NCBI RefSeq assembly: GCF_014634805.1 | Contig: NZ_BMBS01000003.1 | Span: forward strand, 1 to 64,000 | From: Leuconostoc falkenbergense | Lineage (GTDB): Bacteria > Bacillota > Bacilli > Lactobacillales > Lactobacillaceae | DNA: 64,000 nt | Reading direction: 5' to 3' | The notes under the pieces: generated by a model | What the model was told of the DNA's origin: nothing | Databases searched by the model: none | Seen by the model: only the letters and a program-made list of their open reading frames with translations | Position numbers and translations under genes: made by a program | In this document: positions 26,287 to 35,686 of the stretch, in pieces | How the letters are laid out: the number at the start of each line of letters is the position of its first letter | How positions within the stretch are numbered: the first letter of the stretch is position 1

Positions 26287-26990
26287 GTACACATATTGAT
26301 GCAAAACAAGGTGACATTGCAGAAGTCGTATTATTACCGGGCGATCCTTTACGGGCAAAGTTTATCGCTGAAAACCTTTTGTCGGATGTCACCCAATACA
26401 ACACGGTTCGTAACATGTTTGGATATACAGGGACTTATCAAGGCGTGCGGGTTAGTGTGCAAGGTTCTGGCATGGGAATTCCGTCATTATCAATTTATGC
26501 CACAGAGCTTATTCAAGATTTTGGTGTCAAAAAAATAATTCGTGTTGGCACAGCTGGTGGTTTATTACCTGAGTTAGAAATTGGGGATGTCTTGATAGCC
26601 GAAGGGGCCTCAACAGATTCCAATGTCTTACAAGCCACTTTTGGACAATCAATTGCTTTTGCACCTTTAGCTAATTTTGATTTGTTGTGTCAAGCGCATC
26701 AATCTGCTAAACAACTTAATATTCCTGTGCGTGTTGGTAATATTTTTGCTGCTGATCGCTTCTATAATGATGAAATTGATAATCATAAATTGGCGCAGTA
26801 CGGTGTTATGGCTGTCGAAATGGAGTCAGCTGGTTTATTCTTGATTGGCGCTAAATATCATGTTCAAACGCTCAGTATTTTGACAGTGAGTGACAATTTA
26901 GTGACTCAAAAATACGCTGATGCTAAAATGCGCGAGACTGCATTTCAGGATATGATGCGCTTGGCTCTGTCAACAGCTGTGGTCGCGTAA
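26283..26990 (+). CDS. deoD: Purine nucleoside phosphorylase DeoD
   Basis: DeoD is 235 residues, the hexameric bacterial type. It releases purine bases from (deoxy)nucleosides by phosphorolysis. Motifs: VVLLPGDPLRAKFIAE at the N-terminus, QGSGMGIPS, GTAGGL, and EMESAGLF that binds the ribose hydroxyls. Its ATG overlaps the deoB stop by four bases, and a strong terminator follows, so it closes the operon. No deoC aldolase gene is present in the cluster. Confidence 0.96.
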   Translation: MSTHIDAKQGDIAEVVLLPGDPLRAKFIAENLLSDVTQYNTVRNMFGYTGTYQGVRVSVQGSGMGIPSLSIYATELIQDFGVKKIIRVGTAGGLLPELEIGDVLIAEGASTDSNVLQATFGQSIAFAPLANFDLLCQAHQSAKQLNIPVRVGNIFAADRFYNDEIDNHKLAQYGVMAVEMESAGLFLIGAKYHVQTLSILTVSDNLVTQKYADAKMRETAFQDMMRLALSTAVVA

Positions 26991-27024
26991 AAAAACGATT
27001 TGATCGACATCAAATCGTTTTTTT
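26989..27024. terminator. Bidirectional terminator between deoD and busR
   Basis: AAAACGATTTGAT and its complement ATCAAATCGTTTT flank a 4-nt loop (CGAC) with A- and T-runs on either side. It serves both converging genes; the busR stop lies at its edge. Confidence 0.9.
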
Positions 27025-27640
27025 ATTGATAGAAGAAATGTTGGACGGCTTGGTAACTGGTATCATTACCAACGAAATATAGCGTGTCACCGGTTTCAAT
27101 GACGGCGTACGGACCGGGTGAAACGATGAGATCTTCATTGTGCAAAATGCCAATGACGGTGGCACCGGTATTTTGCCACAGATTTAAATTACCAATTGAT
27201 TGGTTTAACTTTGCGCTTGGTTGCTCTAACACTAATTCATAGGGTGTGAGTGGATTGTGCTGTTGGACACGTTGTGTTTGTTCAAATAATGTTGATAATG
27301 CGCCTGACAAATTGTCTAGTGCAGATTTTTGCTCATCAATGAGATCATTGATTTGAACATGAATATTTTGAATGTTAGTCGTTTCTGCTGCCTGATTCAA
27401 AAATGACTTGGCTTTTTCCCGTGACAAAATTTCGACACCACTACCATGAACGGCACGCACAATATCCAAATCTGACAAGACATTAATTGCTTTACGAGCT
27501 GTTTCCGCAGACACGCCAAATGTAGTTGATAGCGTCGAGCGCGCATGGAGTTTAGTACCAACACGGTATTCATTATTAACAATTTTTTCTGCAATAAGAA
27601 AAGCAATTTTTCGGTAACGCGGTTCTCTGATTTTTGGCAT
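27023..27640 (-). CDS. busR: BusR, c-di-AMP-responsive repressor (GntR HTH + RCK_C/TrkA-C)
   Basis: The 205-residue regulator has a GntR-type winged helix (about 1-70; GVSAETARKAINVL), a helical linker (80-130), then an RCK_C domain (about 135-205) with GATVIGILHNEDLIVSPGP and GDTLYFVG. This domain order is that of BusR, which represses glycine betaine import when c-di-AMP is bound. Its divergent position beside busAA-busAB supports the name. AGGAT precedes the ATG at 27640. Confidence 0.9.
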   Translation of the reverse strand: MPKIREPRYRKIAFLIAEKIVNNEYRVGTKLHARSTLSTTFGVSAETARKAINVLSDLDIVRAVHGSGVEILSREKAKSFLNQAAETTNIQNIHVQINDLIDEQKSALDNLSGALSTLFEQTQRVQQHNPLTPYELVLEQPSAKLNQSIGNLNLWQNTGATVIGILHNEDLIVSPGPYAVIETGDTLYFVGNDTSYQAVQHFFYQ

Positions 27641-27699
27641 TTTATATTATCCTAATAATTAAAAATTTGACACAAGTGGCAATCTGTGTAAAAATATAA

Positions 27700-27746
27700 G
27701 TTGTCACTTGAAGTAACAACCTAATAAATGCAATGGGTTGTCACTT
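27700..27746. promoter_or_regulatory. BusR operator candidates in the busR-busA intergenic region
   Basis: A near-palindrome spans 27700-27720: GTTGTCACTT, one central base, then AAGTAACAAC, differing from perfect symmetry by one mismatched pair. The half-site GTTGTCACTT recurs at 27737-27746. GTGACA/TGTCAC-containing pairs are the known BusR recognition pattern. The -35/-10 elements of the two divergent promoters are not clear to me but must overlap these sites. Confidence 0.7.
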
Positions 27747-27791
27747 TATTTTATAGTTAAATTCGAAAAGAATCAAGGAGGAATGTGGCGC

Positions 27792-27824
27792 ATGCAGTGG
27801 TATTTTATCTCAATCACTGTGTGA
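27792..27824 (+). CDS. Putative leader peptide upstream of busAA (10 aa)
   Basis: A perfect Shine-Dalgarno AAGGAGG (27775-27781) sits 10 bases before an ATG that encodes MQWYFISITV and stops at 27822-27824. The stop overlaps another ATG (TGATG) whose short frame overlaps the busAA start. busAA itself has no ribosome site directly before its ATG at 27840, so ribosomes probably load here and reinitiate. No peptide evidence exists in the sequence beyond the signal strength. Confidence 0.45.
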   Translation: MQWYFISITV

Positions 27825-27839
27825 TGTGCATGCTAAAAA

Positions 27840-29036
27840 ATGTCTAAAGTAGAAATTAAACATTTAACCAAGATTTTTGGTAAGCGCCCTAAAGCGGCAC
27901 TCAAAATGGTTAAGCAAAACAAAAGCAAAAATGAAATTGTCGAAAAGACAGGGAGTACAGTTGGTGTTTATGACATCAACATGTCAATTGAAGAGGGCGA
28001 AATATTTGTCATCATGGGGCTTTCCGGATCAGGAAAGTCAACGCTGATTCGCTTGTTAAACCGGTTAATTGAACCGACAGATGGCCAACTATTCATTGAT
28101 GGTCAAGAAATTACTAATTTGACAAAAAAACAAATGTTATCAATTCGTCGCAAAAAGATGAGCATGGTTTTCCAAAACTTTGGTCTATTTCCACACCGTA
28201 CACTACTGGAAAATACAGAGTTTGGATTAGAAATTCAAGGTGTGCCAAAAGCGCAACGTCGTCAACGTGCGGAACAGGCGTTGGATAATGCACAATTATT
28301 ATCATTTAAGGATCAGTATCCTAACCAGTTATCTGGTGGTATGCAACAACGTGTCGGTTTAGCACGTGCGCTGACCAATGATCCTGACATTTTGTTGATG
28401 GATGAAGCTTTCTCGGCATTAGATCCACTAGTGCGTGGTCAAATGCAGGACGAATTATTGGATTTGCAGGCGAATGTTCAAAAAACAATTATTTTCATCA
28501 CGCACGACTTGAACGAAGCGTTGCGCATTGGTGACCATATTGCCATCATGAAAGATGGTCAGTTACAACAGGTTGGCACTGGAGAAGAAATTTTGACTAA
28601 TCCTGCCAACGACTATGTTAAAACTTTCGTTGGTGATGTTGACCGTACTAAGGTTTTGACGGCTGATAGTATTATGATTCCGGCATTGACCTCTAATATT
28701 TCAGTTGATGGTCCAACTGTTGCGCTTCGTAAGATGTCTGCTGAAGAAGTCTCTGGTGTTGTGGCGGTTAACCGCCACCGTCAATTTGTCGGTTATTTGT
28801 CATCTGAAGCAGCGGTTTCAGCTCGACGTGAAAAATTGCCACTGGCTGATGTTGTTGTTGAAATGCCGACTGTCAAGCCAGATACATTGATATCTGATAT
28901 CATGCCGATTATTTATGATGCCCAAACACCAGTGGCTATTATTGATGATGATAATCGTTTGAGAGGGGTTATCATTCGTGGTGCTGTGCTTAAGGCGTTA
29001 GCAGATACGGAGGGAGACAGTGATGACAACGCATAA
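27840..29036 (+). CDS. busAA: Glycine betaine ABC importer ATPase with CBS domains
   Basis: BusAA is 398 residues. Walker A (GLSGSGKST, about 61-69), signature LSGGMQQR, Walker B ([13 protein letters not shown]) and H-loop region ([10 protein letters not shown]) form the ATPase. The C-terminal 120 residues hold a tandem CBS domain pair that in OpuA senses ionic strength and, in some species, c-di-AMP. It drives uptake of compatible solutes under osmotic stress. It overlaps busAB by 14 bp. Translation appears coupled to a short upstream reading frame, as the start has no adjacent ribosome site. Confidence 0.93.
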   Translation: MSKVEIKHLTKIFGKRPKAALKMVKQNKSKNEIVEKTGSTVGVYDINMSIEEGEIFVIMGLSGSGKSTLIRLLNRLIEPTDGQLFIDGQEITNLTKKQMLSIRRKKMSMVFQNFGLFPHRTLLENTEFGLEIQGVPKAQRRQRAEQALDNAQLLSFKDQYPNQLSGGMQQRVGLARALTNDPDILLMDEAFSALDPLVRGQMQDELLDLQANVQKTIIFITHDLNEALRIGDHIAIMKDGQLQQVGTGEEILTNPANDYVKTFVGDVDRTKVLTADSIMIPALTSNISVDGPTVALRKMSAEEVSGVVAVNRHRQFVGYLSSEAAVSARREKLPLADVVVEMPTVKPDTLISDIMPIIYDAQTPVAIIDDDNRLRGVIIRGAVLKALADTEGDSDDNA

Positions 29037-30744
29037 TCTGATAAATATTCCAAAACTGCCACTTGAAGATTGGGTTAGTGGGTTCGTTTCATGGTTAACG
29101 ACCGATTTGTCTGGCTTTTTCAACGCAATTCAGCAAGGCGGTCAAGCAATTATGGACACCATCACAAGTGCGCTGATGGCGGTGCCGATGCCATTGATGA
29201 TTATTGGTATCACAGCGTTAGCATTTGCAATGACCACTAAAAAATATGGTTTTCCCATTTTTGCTGCTTTGGGTTTAATGTTAATTGCCAACCAAGGACT
29301 TTGGTCTGATTTGATGAATACAGTGACATTGGTATTGATGGCATCAGTTGTGTCATTAATTATTGGTGTTCCTTTAGGTATTTTAATGGCCAAATCGCCA
29401 AAAACGGCTGCTGTTGTACAGCCAATTTTGGACTTTATGCAAACAATGCCTGGCTTTGTTTACTTAATTCCGGCCGTTGCTTTCTTCGGTATTGGTGTCG
29501 TACCAGGCGTTTTTGCCTCAATTATTTTCGCCTTACCGCCAATGGTTCGTATGACTAACTTAGGTATTCGTCAAGTACCAGTTGATTTAGTTGAAGCAGC
29601 AGACTCGTTTGGTTCAACAACGTGGCAAAAGCTGATTAAGTTAGAGTTACCAAATGCCAAAAATACAATTCTGGCTGGAGCTAACCAAACGATTATGTTA
29701 GCCTTATCAATGGTTGTAACAGCTTCTATGATTGGTGCGCCTGGACTTGGTCGTGGAGTTTTGTCGGCGGTGCAACACGCTGATGTTGGTTCTGGTTTTG
29801 TGAATGGATTAGGACTAGTTATTTTAGCCATCATTATTGATCGATTCGCACAAAAGTTCAATACAAAACCCGGACAAAAAGCGCCACTCAAGCCATGGCG
29901 TCGTTGGACAATTGTCGTTGCTTTGCTCGCTATCGTTGCTGGTGGTACAGTTAATGCCATGACAACTAGTCAAACGACTGGTCAAAAAATTAACATTGGT
30001 TACGTCGAATGGGATTCTGAAGTGGCTTCATCAAATGTTCTGGCTGAATCACTTCGTCAGCATGGTTATGATGTTACTTTGACACCATTAGATAATGCTG
30101 TTTTATGGCAATCATTGGCAAATAATCAAGTTGATGTTTCTGTGTCCGCATGGCTACCAAACACCCACAAAGCCCTTTATCAAAAATATAAAAACGATGT
30201 GACACTTTTGGGACCAAACCTAAAAGGTGTCAAAACCGGCTTAGTGGTGCCGGATTATATGTCAGCAAACTCAATTAGTGATTTAACCACGCAAGCTAAT
30301 AAAACAATCACTGGTATTGAACCCGGAGCAGGAGAAATGGCAACTGCTGAGAAGACGCTGAAGGCTTATCCGAACCTTTCGGGTTGGAATTTGTCATCAT
30401 CATCATCTGGTGCTATGGTGTCTGCTTTGGCGAAAGCCTATAAAAATAAACAAGATATTGTCGTAACAGGGTGGTCACCACACTGGATGTTTGGTAAGTA
30501 TCACTTAAAGTATTTGGCAGATCCTAAAAACACTTTTGGCTCTTCAGAAACAATTAATACTATTGTTAGTAAAAAGCTCAAATCATCAGATCCAAAAGCT
30601 TATCAAGTATTAGACAAATTCCATTGGACGAAAGATGACATGGAATCAGTCATGTTAGAAATTCAAAATGGTAAATCTCCTAAACAGGCGGCGGCTGATT
30701 GGATTAAAAAACACAAAAAGTTAGTTGATAGTTGGTATCAATAA
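29023..30744 (+). CDS. busAB: Glycine betaine ABC importer permease-substrate-binding fusion
   Basis: BusAB is 573 residues. The first 300 residues form an OpuA-type permease with several membrane helices and the EAA loop ([20 protein letters not shown]). After a last helix (about 295-315) comes the OpuAC binding domain (from about 325), anchored outside the membrane. The aromatic cage for betaine is suggested by tryptophans in YVEWDSE, SAWLP and TGWSPHWMF. The ATG at 29023 has GGAGGGAGA upstream; a GTG one codon earlier is less likely. Fusion of permease and binding protein is standard for lactic acid bacterial BusAB/OpuABC. Confidence 0.95.
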   Translation: MTTHNLINIPKLPLEDWVSGFVSWLTTDLSGFFNAIQQGGQAIMDTITSALMAVPMPLMIIGITALAFAMTTKKYGFPIFAALGLMLIANQGLWSDLMNTVTLVLMASVVSLIIGVPLGILMAKSPKTAAVVQPILDFMQTMPGFVYLIPAVAFFGIGVVPGVFASIIFALPPMVRMTNLGIRQVPVDLVEAADSFGSTTWQKLIKLELPNAKNTILAGANQTIMLALSMVVTASMIGAPGLGRGVLSAVQHADVGSGFVNGLGLVILAIIIDRFAQKFNTKPGQKAPLKPWRRWTIVVALLAIVAGGTVNAMTTSQTTGQKINIGYVEWDSEVASSNVLAESLRQHGYDVTLTPLDNAVLWQSLANNQVDVSVSAWLPNTHKALYQKYKNDVTLLGPNLKGVKTGLVVPDYMSANSISDLTTQANKTITGIEPGAGEMATAEKTLKAYPNLSGWNLSSSSSGAMVSALAKAYKNKQDIVVTGWSPHWMFGKYHLKYLADPKNTFGSSETINTIVSKKLKSSDPKAYQVLDKFHWTKDDMESVMLEIQNGKSPKQAAADWIKKHKKLVDSWYQ

Positions 30745-30760
30745 TTATCATCGACAATTT

Positions 30761-30806
30761 AAAAAGTTTGACCGATTGTATCAGGCAATTGGTCAAACTT
30801 TTTTTG
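30761..30806 (+). terminator. Terminator of the busA operon
   Basis: AAAAAGTTTGACCGATTG pairs with CAATTGGTCAAACTTTTT over a 7-nt loop, with one G-U pair, and ends in T-rich sequence. Confidence 0.92.
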
Positions 30807-31036
30807 TGATGATAGTAGCACCTAAACATTGCTAACGATATCAAATGAAAAATAATCATACAATTCATAATTAATTCTCTTCTCTTCACGATTTCTTAGC
30901 ATTCATGTCGCAAGTAGCGCAAATTCAATTGGTATCATTGTGTTATCAGACACACAAACAAGCCTAAAGTTGGTGACATATTGTTCTTGTAAGAATAATA
31001 TATTGCCACATTTGACAAGAATCTGGAGAAATTAAG
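30807..31036 (+). promoter_or_regulatory. Intergenic region with promoter and inverted repeat
   Basis: I see no gene. A plausible promoter is GTGACA (30973-30978), 17-bp spacer, TAATAT (30996-31001). The -10 is flanked by the inverted repeat TTCTTGT (30984-30990) and ACAAGAA (31015-31021), which could be an operator. CTGGAG precedes the next ATG. Confidence 0.45.
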
Positions 31037-31336
31037 ATGCAACAAAATAATAAACAAAAAATAAGAAAACGCTTAACGATTGGTGCAATCATCATGAGTG
31101 CTGTGGTATGGATATTATTTGTCATATTTGCTCATCATTCGTATGTGATGTTATCTGAAGGCTTTATCAATAGTGTTGGGTTTCCGTTCCATCCTAATAT
31201 GAATACTGTGGCATTAATCCGACAAGTTATTCTGGTAGCGACTGCAGTGACATTATTGTATACGGCGTTGATGACCTTTAGTCACAATCTTGCAGTTAAG
31301 AAAGTGAGCGCTACAAAAAATGTTACTAACAATTGA
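31037..31336 (+). CDS. Small two-helix membrane protein, PgaD/IcaD-like position
   Basis: The 99-residue protein has two hydrophobic segments (about 13-32 and 60-80), a basic N-terminus and a basic C-terminal tail. It overlaps the glycosyltransferase gene by 17 bp. Small two-helix proteins accompany PgaC/IcaA-type polysaccharide synthases as PgaD/IcaD subunits, so the same partnership is likely here, but I see no sequence similarity that proves it. Confidence 0.6.
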   Translation: MQQNNKQKIRKRLTIGAIIMSAVVWILFVIFAHHSYVMLSEGFINSVGFPFHPNMNTVALIRQVILVATAVTLLYTALMTFSHNLAVKKVSATKNVTNN

Positions 31337-32570
31337 AATCATTTTAATCTTATTAGCGATTTATCCTGTTTTAGGGGCACTCAAATGGTCGTGTGGCTTA
31401 CTCTTTTATTTAATTTTGAGTAAGAGAAATCATGAATTTCCAAAACAAAATCACGATTTAGATGAAGTTTTTGCTGTGATTCCAGCCTATAATGAAGAAA
31501 AAACCTTACTAACAACGATTCAGTCAGTCAAAAATCAAGGGTTGGATAACGACCATATTATGGTTATTGACGATAACAGTAGTGATGAAACGGTCAAAAT
31601 TGCCACAATGGCAGGTGTTAGAGTATACACGAAAGACCAAAACAAGGGAAAAGCTGATAGTTTAAATTATGCGATTAAATTAATTGATGAATTAGCTGAC
31701 CCAAACAAAACTGCTTATTTGCTCTCAATTGATGCTGATACGATTCTGCAGGCTAATGGTGTGCAGCGATTATTAGACTATTTTTACGGGCATAATTATG
31801 GCGGCGTGACAGCTAATATGGATGTTGCCAATCGTGAAAATGCTTTAGCAAAGTCTCAAGTTGTCGAATTTAGTTCCATAGTTGGTATTATCAAACGTGC
31901 TCAGGTCGCCATGACGGGCACAATGTACGCTTATTCCGGCGCAACGACATTGTATGCAATGGCTGCTTTAAAAGAGGTTGGTGGTTTCAGAGAAGATCGC
32001 GCGACGGAAGACATTAGTATAGCGTTTGATCACTCTTTGAATGGCTATGATGCTGGTTTCGCCCCAGATGTTAAATTTTATATGAATGTGCCAACAACAT
32101 TGAGAGATTTATACCGTCAACGGAAACGTTGGGCAAAGGGTGGCATTGAAGTGTTATTCACTAATCTATTGACTTCATTTAAGCGTCCTAAAGTTATTAT
32201 GATGTTATTTGATCAATTTTTAACGATTGCTTGGTCGTTTTCATGGCTAATTATGTCAATTTATTTAGCCTATCGATTAGTTACAGAATTTTTGAGCGGG
32301 GATTTTTATGCCTTGGGTGGCACCATTGGTATTTCGTTGATTGTCATGACCTTACAAATTGTTGTGGGTACTGTGCAAATATTTATTGCGCTACTAGTTG
32401 ATGATAATGGTAGTAAGTTGAATTACTTCATGTTTGCGCCATTATACCTATTGTTTTATTGGATTGTAAATCCTTTGACAATTATTACACAGTTCATACC
32501 CGCGTTGTTGTCGGTTTACGCTGGCATGGGTAAGGGGACGTGGCAGTCTCCTGAAAGAAGCGTTGATTAA
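31320..32570 (+). CDS. Processive family 2 glycosyltransferase (PgaC/IcaA/hyaluronan synthase-like)
   Basis: The 416-residue membrane enzyme has an N-terminal helix (about 3-25), then a GT2 catalytic domain with AYNEEKTL, DDNSSDET, DADT, the acceptor motif TEDISIAFD and the processivity motif QRKRWAKGG (the QxxRW type), then three or four C-terminal helices. It should polymerise a beta-linked polysaccharide, perhaps poly-N-acetylglucosamine, and extrude it. Product identity cannot be read from sequence. No deacetylase or hydrolase (PgaB/IcaB) gene adjoins it, so the system here is two genes. Confidence 0.85.
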   Translation: MLLTIEIILILLAIYPVLGALKWSCGLLFYLILSKRNHEFPKQNHDLDEVFAVIPAYNEEKTLLTTIQSVKNQGLDNDHIMVIDDNSSDETVKIATMAGVRVYTKDQNKGKADSLNYAIKLIDELADPNKTAYLLSIDADTILQANGVQRLLDYFYGHNYGGVTANMDVANRENALAKSQVVEFSSIVGIIKRAQVAMTGTMYAYSGATTLYAMAALKEVGGFREDRATEDISIAFDHSLNGYDAGFAPDVKFYMNVPTTLRDLYRQRKRWAKGGIEVLFTNLLTSFKRPKVIMMLFDQFLTIAWSFSWLIMSIYLAYRLVTEFLSGDFYALGGTIGISLIVMTLQIVVGTVQIFIALLVDDNGSKLNYFMFAPLYLLFYWIVNPLTIITQFIPALLSVYAGMGKGTWQSPERSVD

Positions 32571-32586
32571 AGCAATATTGCAGTCC

Positions 32587-32620
32587 AAAAAATAGCGACA
32601 TCATGTCACTATTTTTTTTA
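32587..32620 (+). terminator. Terminator of the glycosyltransferase pair
   Basis: AAAAAATAGCGAC pairs with GTCACTATTTTTT around a short ATCAT loop, with one C-A mismatch; a T-run follows. Confidence 0.8.
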
Positions 32621-33005
32621 ATGGTGTTGAATTTTTTTATAAAATTCCGTGATATATTACAACGTTTAGGTATATATGTTACAATATAAGTATCATACTA
32701 ATTATAAAAGTAATCATTTTTATTCTTTTTTTATCATTATCTCATGATATCCACAAGAATTAAATTTTGACAGTGAGTGACATTAACAAATGCAATGACT
32801 AATTAAGATGACGATGGTTCATTTTTATTTGCACAGCACATCATGATAGCGATTGTTTTATGCAGTCAAACTCATTTTGTACGGAAGTGCTTGCACGAGA
32901 TAGTATGCAACTGCCAACATGACAGCGCTGGGGAAAACGTGTCATGGCTACATCATGTAGTTTTATAATCTTCCCATTAATAGTAAACCAACAGGAGGAC
33001 ACTAA
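32621..33005 (+). promoter_or_regulatory. Long 5' region of the P-type ATPase gene
   Basis: No supported gene. A possible -35 (TTGACA, 32767-32772) lies about 230 bp before the start codon, so the mRNA would have a long leader. It contains several small hairpins: GTGCTTGCAC (32887-32896), TGACA/TGTCA (32919-32923 and 32940-32944), and CTACATCATGTAG (32948-32960) followed by TTTTATAATC. I could not match it to the Mn-sensing yybP-ykoY or the M-box class. AGGAGG precedes the ATG at 33006. Confidence 0.4.
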
Positions 33006-35645
33006 ATGGAAGCGTTCCGAAAGGGTATTAAAGAAACAATATCAGCACATCAAGTTAATGTGCAAAATGGCTTATCATCACAACAGGTGACACAAAGTCG
33101 GCAAGAAAATGGTGCTAACGTATTTGATGCTGAGAAAAAAGTTTCATTATTTAAAAAAATATTACTCAGTTTAAATGACGTTGCTACCATTATTTTATTG
33201 ATTGCAGCGGTGATTTCATTTGTTGCAACCTATTTAGAATCAAGCGGTAATTATTTTGAAAGTTTGTTAATTATAGGTATCGTCGTCATCAATTCTGCAT
33301 TGGCCATTGTCCAAGAAGGTAAAGCAGAAGATTCCTTAGCGGCACTCCAAAATTTAAACCGCACCCAAGTGAAAGTTTTGCGCGATGGTCATATTGTGCA
33401 AATTGACGCTGATGACGTCGTTTTAGGGGATGTCTTAGTGGTTGAAAATGGTAGTGCCATTGCTGCTGATGCGCGTTTGATTGAATCAGTTGAATTACAA
33501 GCTGAAGAATCGGCATTAACTGGCGAAAGTTTACCTGTTGAAAAAGATGCAAATGCGACATTTGATTCAGACAATAACATTGATTTGGGTGAACGTATTA
33601 CAATGGTGTATCGTGGGACAACAATCGTCAATGGACACGGTCGTGCAGTGGTTACAGCTGTTGGTATGCAAACAGAAATGGGTAAAATTGCCAGCCTGTT
33701 ACGTAATGAGTCTAAGACACCGTTGACACCTTTGCAACGTCGATTAGTACAATTAGGTAAAAACATTTCTTGGTTAGCGATTGGTGCTGCTGTGATTGTT
33801 TTGGGACTAGGCATTTCACAAGGCATGGATCTTAAGCACATCTTTTTGACAGCCATCTCATTGGCAGTTGCGGTAGTGCCTGAAACTTTGGCTGTTATTG
33901 TGACGATGACATTGGCGCTTGGTGTGTAACGGATTGCGCAAAAGCACGCCATCATTCGTCGTTTGCCAGCCGTTGAAACATTAGGGACGACCAATATTAT
34001 TGCGTCTGATAAAACAGGTACCCTAACACAAAATAAAATGACTGTTCGAAAAGTTTGGCATGATCAGCACGACGATTTGTTGGATATCGCTGATGGTTTA
34101 GATACTTCAGCTCAGGAAGTGCTATCATTAGCCGCCCTGTCGACAAACGTTTCTGTTAAATCAGTGGATGATCAAAAGGTCTACGACGGCTTGCCAACTG
34201 AAGTGGCCTTGGTACGTGCTATTGAATCAGAAACGTCACGTGAACATCTTTTATCACAATATCCTCTTGTCGATCAAGTACCATTTAACTCGACAAAGAA
34301 GCGGATGACCACTGTTCACAAACGTCCAGAAGGTGGCTACATAGCAATCACAAAAGGCGCGTTTGATGTTTTATTGCCAATGGTTAAGCATGGCAATCAT
34401 CAACGAGCTGAGCAAGTGAACAAAATATTTGGTGAACAGGCATTGCGTGTTCTAACAATTACACACAAAAACTTTGATGTCATGCCAGAAGAGCCAACAC
34501 AAGCTTTCTATGAGCAGGATTTAACTTTGGTCGGTTTGGTTGGTATCATTGATCCACCACGACCTGAATCAGCGCCAGCCGTCGAAAAAGCACGACAAGC
34601 CGGTGTACGTACCATTATGATTACTGGAGATCACGTCGAAACAGCCAGCGCAATTGCTCGTGAAATTGGCATTTTGCGTGAGGGTGACCAAACAATTACC
34701 GGCTCAGAATTAGCTAAGTTGTCCGATCAAGAATTAGATGACAACATACAAAGTTATAGCGTTTATGCGCGTGTGACACCAACAGATAAAATCAGAATTA
34801 TCAAATCATGGCAACGTCAGGATGCGACGATTGCAATGACTGGTGACGGTGTTAACGATGCACCAGCCTTGAAAGCCGCTGATGTAGGTATTTCTATGGG
34901 TGAAACAGGAACAGACGTGGCCCGTGAAGCATCAGATATTATTTTGACAGATGATAATTTTGCGACGATTATTAACGCCATTTCTGAAGGACGTGGTGTT
35001 TATGTTAAAGTCCGCAAAACAATTAATTTCTTATTGAGTGCTAACATTTCTGAGCTATTAGTGATTTTAATTGCCATGTTGTTAGGCTGGGGTTCACCTT
35101 TGTTACCGGTTCATTTGCTGTTCATCAACTTAGTGGCCGACGGATTACCGGGTTTTGCACTGAGTCGAGAACCAATGTTGACAAATGTTATGAACCAACC
35201 GCCAATGCCCAAAAATGCCAAGTTATTTGGACAAGGGCTTGATCGACAAATTGGGTTGAACGCAATATTGTTTGCGGTTGTGACGCTAATTGCCATTTGG
35301 ATGGGGCAAAACGTAATATTGGGCGGATTACAACCTAATGAACAAGTTGGACAAACAATGGCATTTATCATCTTATCGTTAACTTCGATTTGGCACGTCT
35401 TTAATATTCGATCAGAAAAAACGCTGTTTGCAATCAGCTATGGTGCCAATAAGTCGCTAGTCAATATGGCGATAATCGCGACATTGATTACTTTGGCTAT
35501 TTCGTTAGTACCACTGACACAGACATTATTCGGCTTAACAGGGCTTTCAATTGCTCATTGGTCGGTAATCTTGGTCTTATCAATACTACCAACGATTGTT
35601 ATTGAATTATTAAAGCATATACGCCCAAACTTATTTATAGTCTAA
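33006..35645 (+). pseudogene. Cation (Ca2+)-transporting P-type ATPase, interrupted by an in-frame stop
   Basis: An 879-residue P2A-type ATPase reads in one frame except for TAA at 33927-33929 (codon 308), just after transmembrane helix 4 (VVPETLAVIVTMTLALGV). Homologues have glutamine (CAA) there, so a single C-to-T change explains the stop. Part one has the actuator domain with TGES; part two has the phosphorylation motif DKTGTLTQ, TGDGVNDAPALK and six C-terminal helices. Neither half alone could pump. An internal start at 33963 exists but would not give an active enzyme. It is intact otherwise, so the mutation is recent, a sequencing error, or suppressed. Confidence 0.85.
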
Positions 35646-35679
35646 AAAAACCAGCTGCAATTTATGAGTTGGTTTTTTC
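35643..35679. terminator. Bidirectional terminator
   Basis: AAAACCAGCT and AGTTGGTTTT form a 10-bp stem (one G-U pair) with a 10-nt loop and A/T runs on both sides. It lies between the converging P-type ATPase gene and the minus-strand amidase operon. Confidence 0.8.
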
Positions 35680-35686
35680 TTTGCGA

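Noticed and set aside
32842-32967. 41-codon frame (MIAIVLCSQTHF...) before the P-type ATPase
   Set aside because: It has no ribosome site and a composition (many Cys and His) unlike a real protein; it sits in a likely structured leader.
32621-33005. yybP-ykoY manganese riboswitch
   Set aside because: The conserved GGGGAGUAG segment and matching P1 stem are absent.
33963-35645. The second half of the P-type ATPase as an independent gene
   Set aside because: It would start in mid-domain without a ribosome site, lacks the first four helices and actuator domain, and continues the exact frame of the upstream part.
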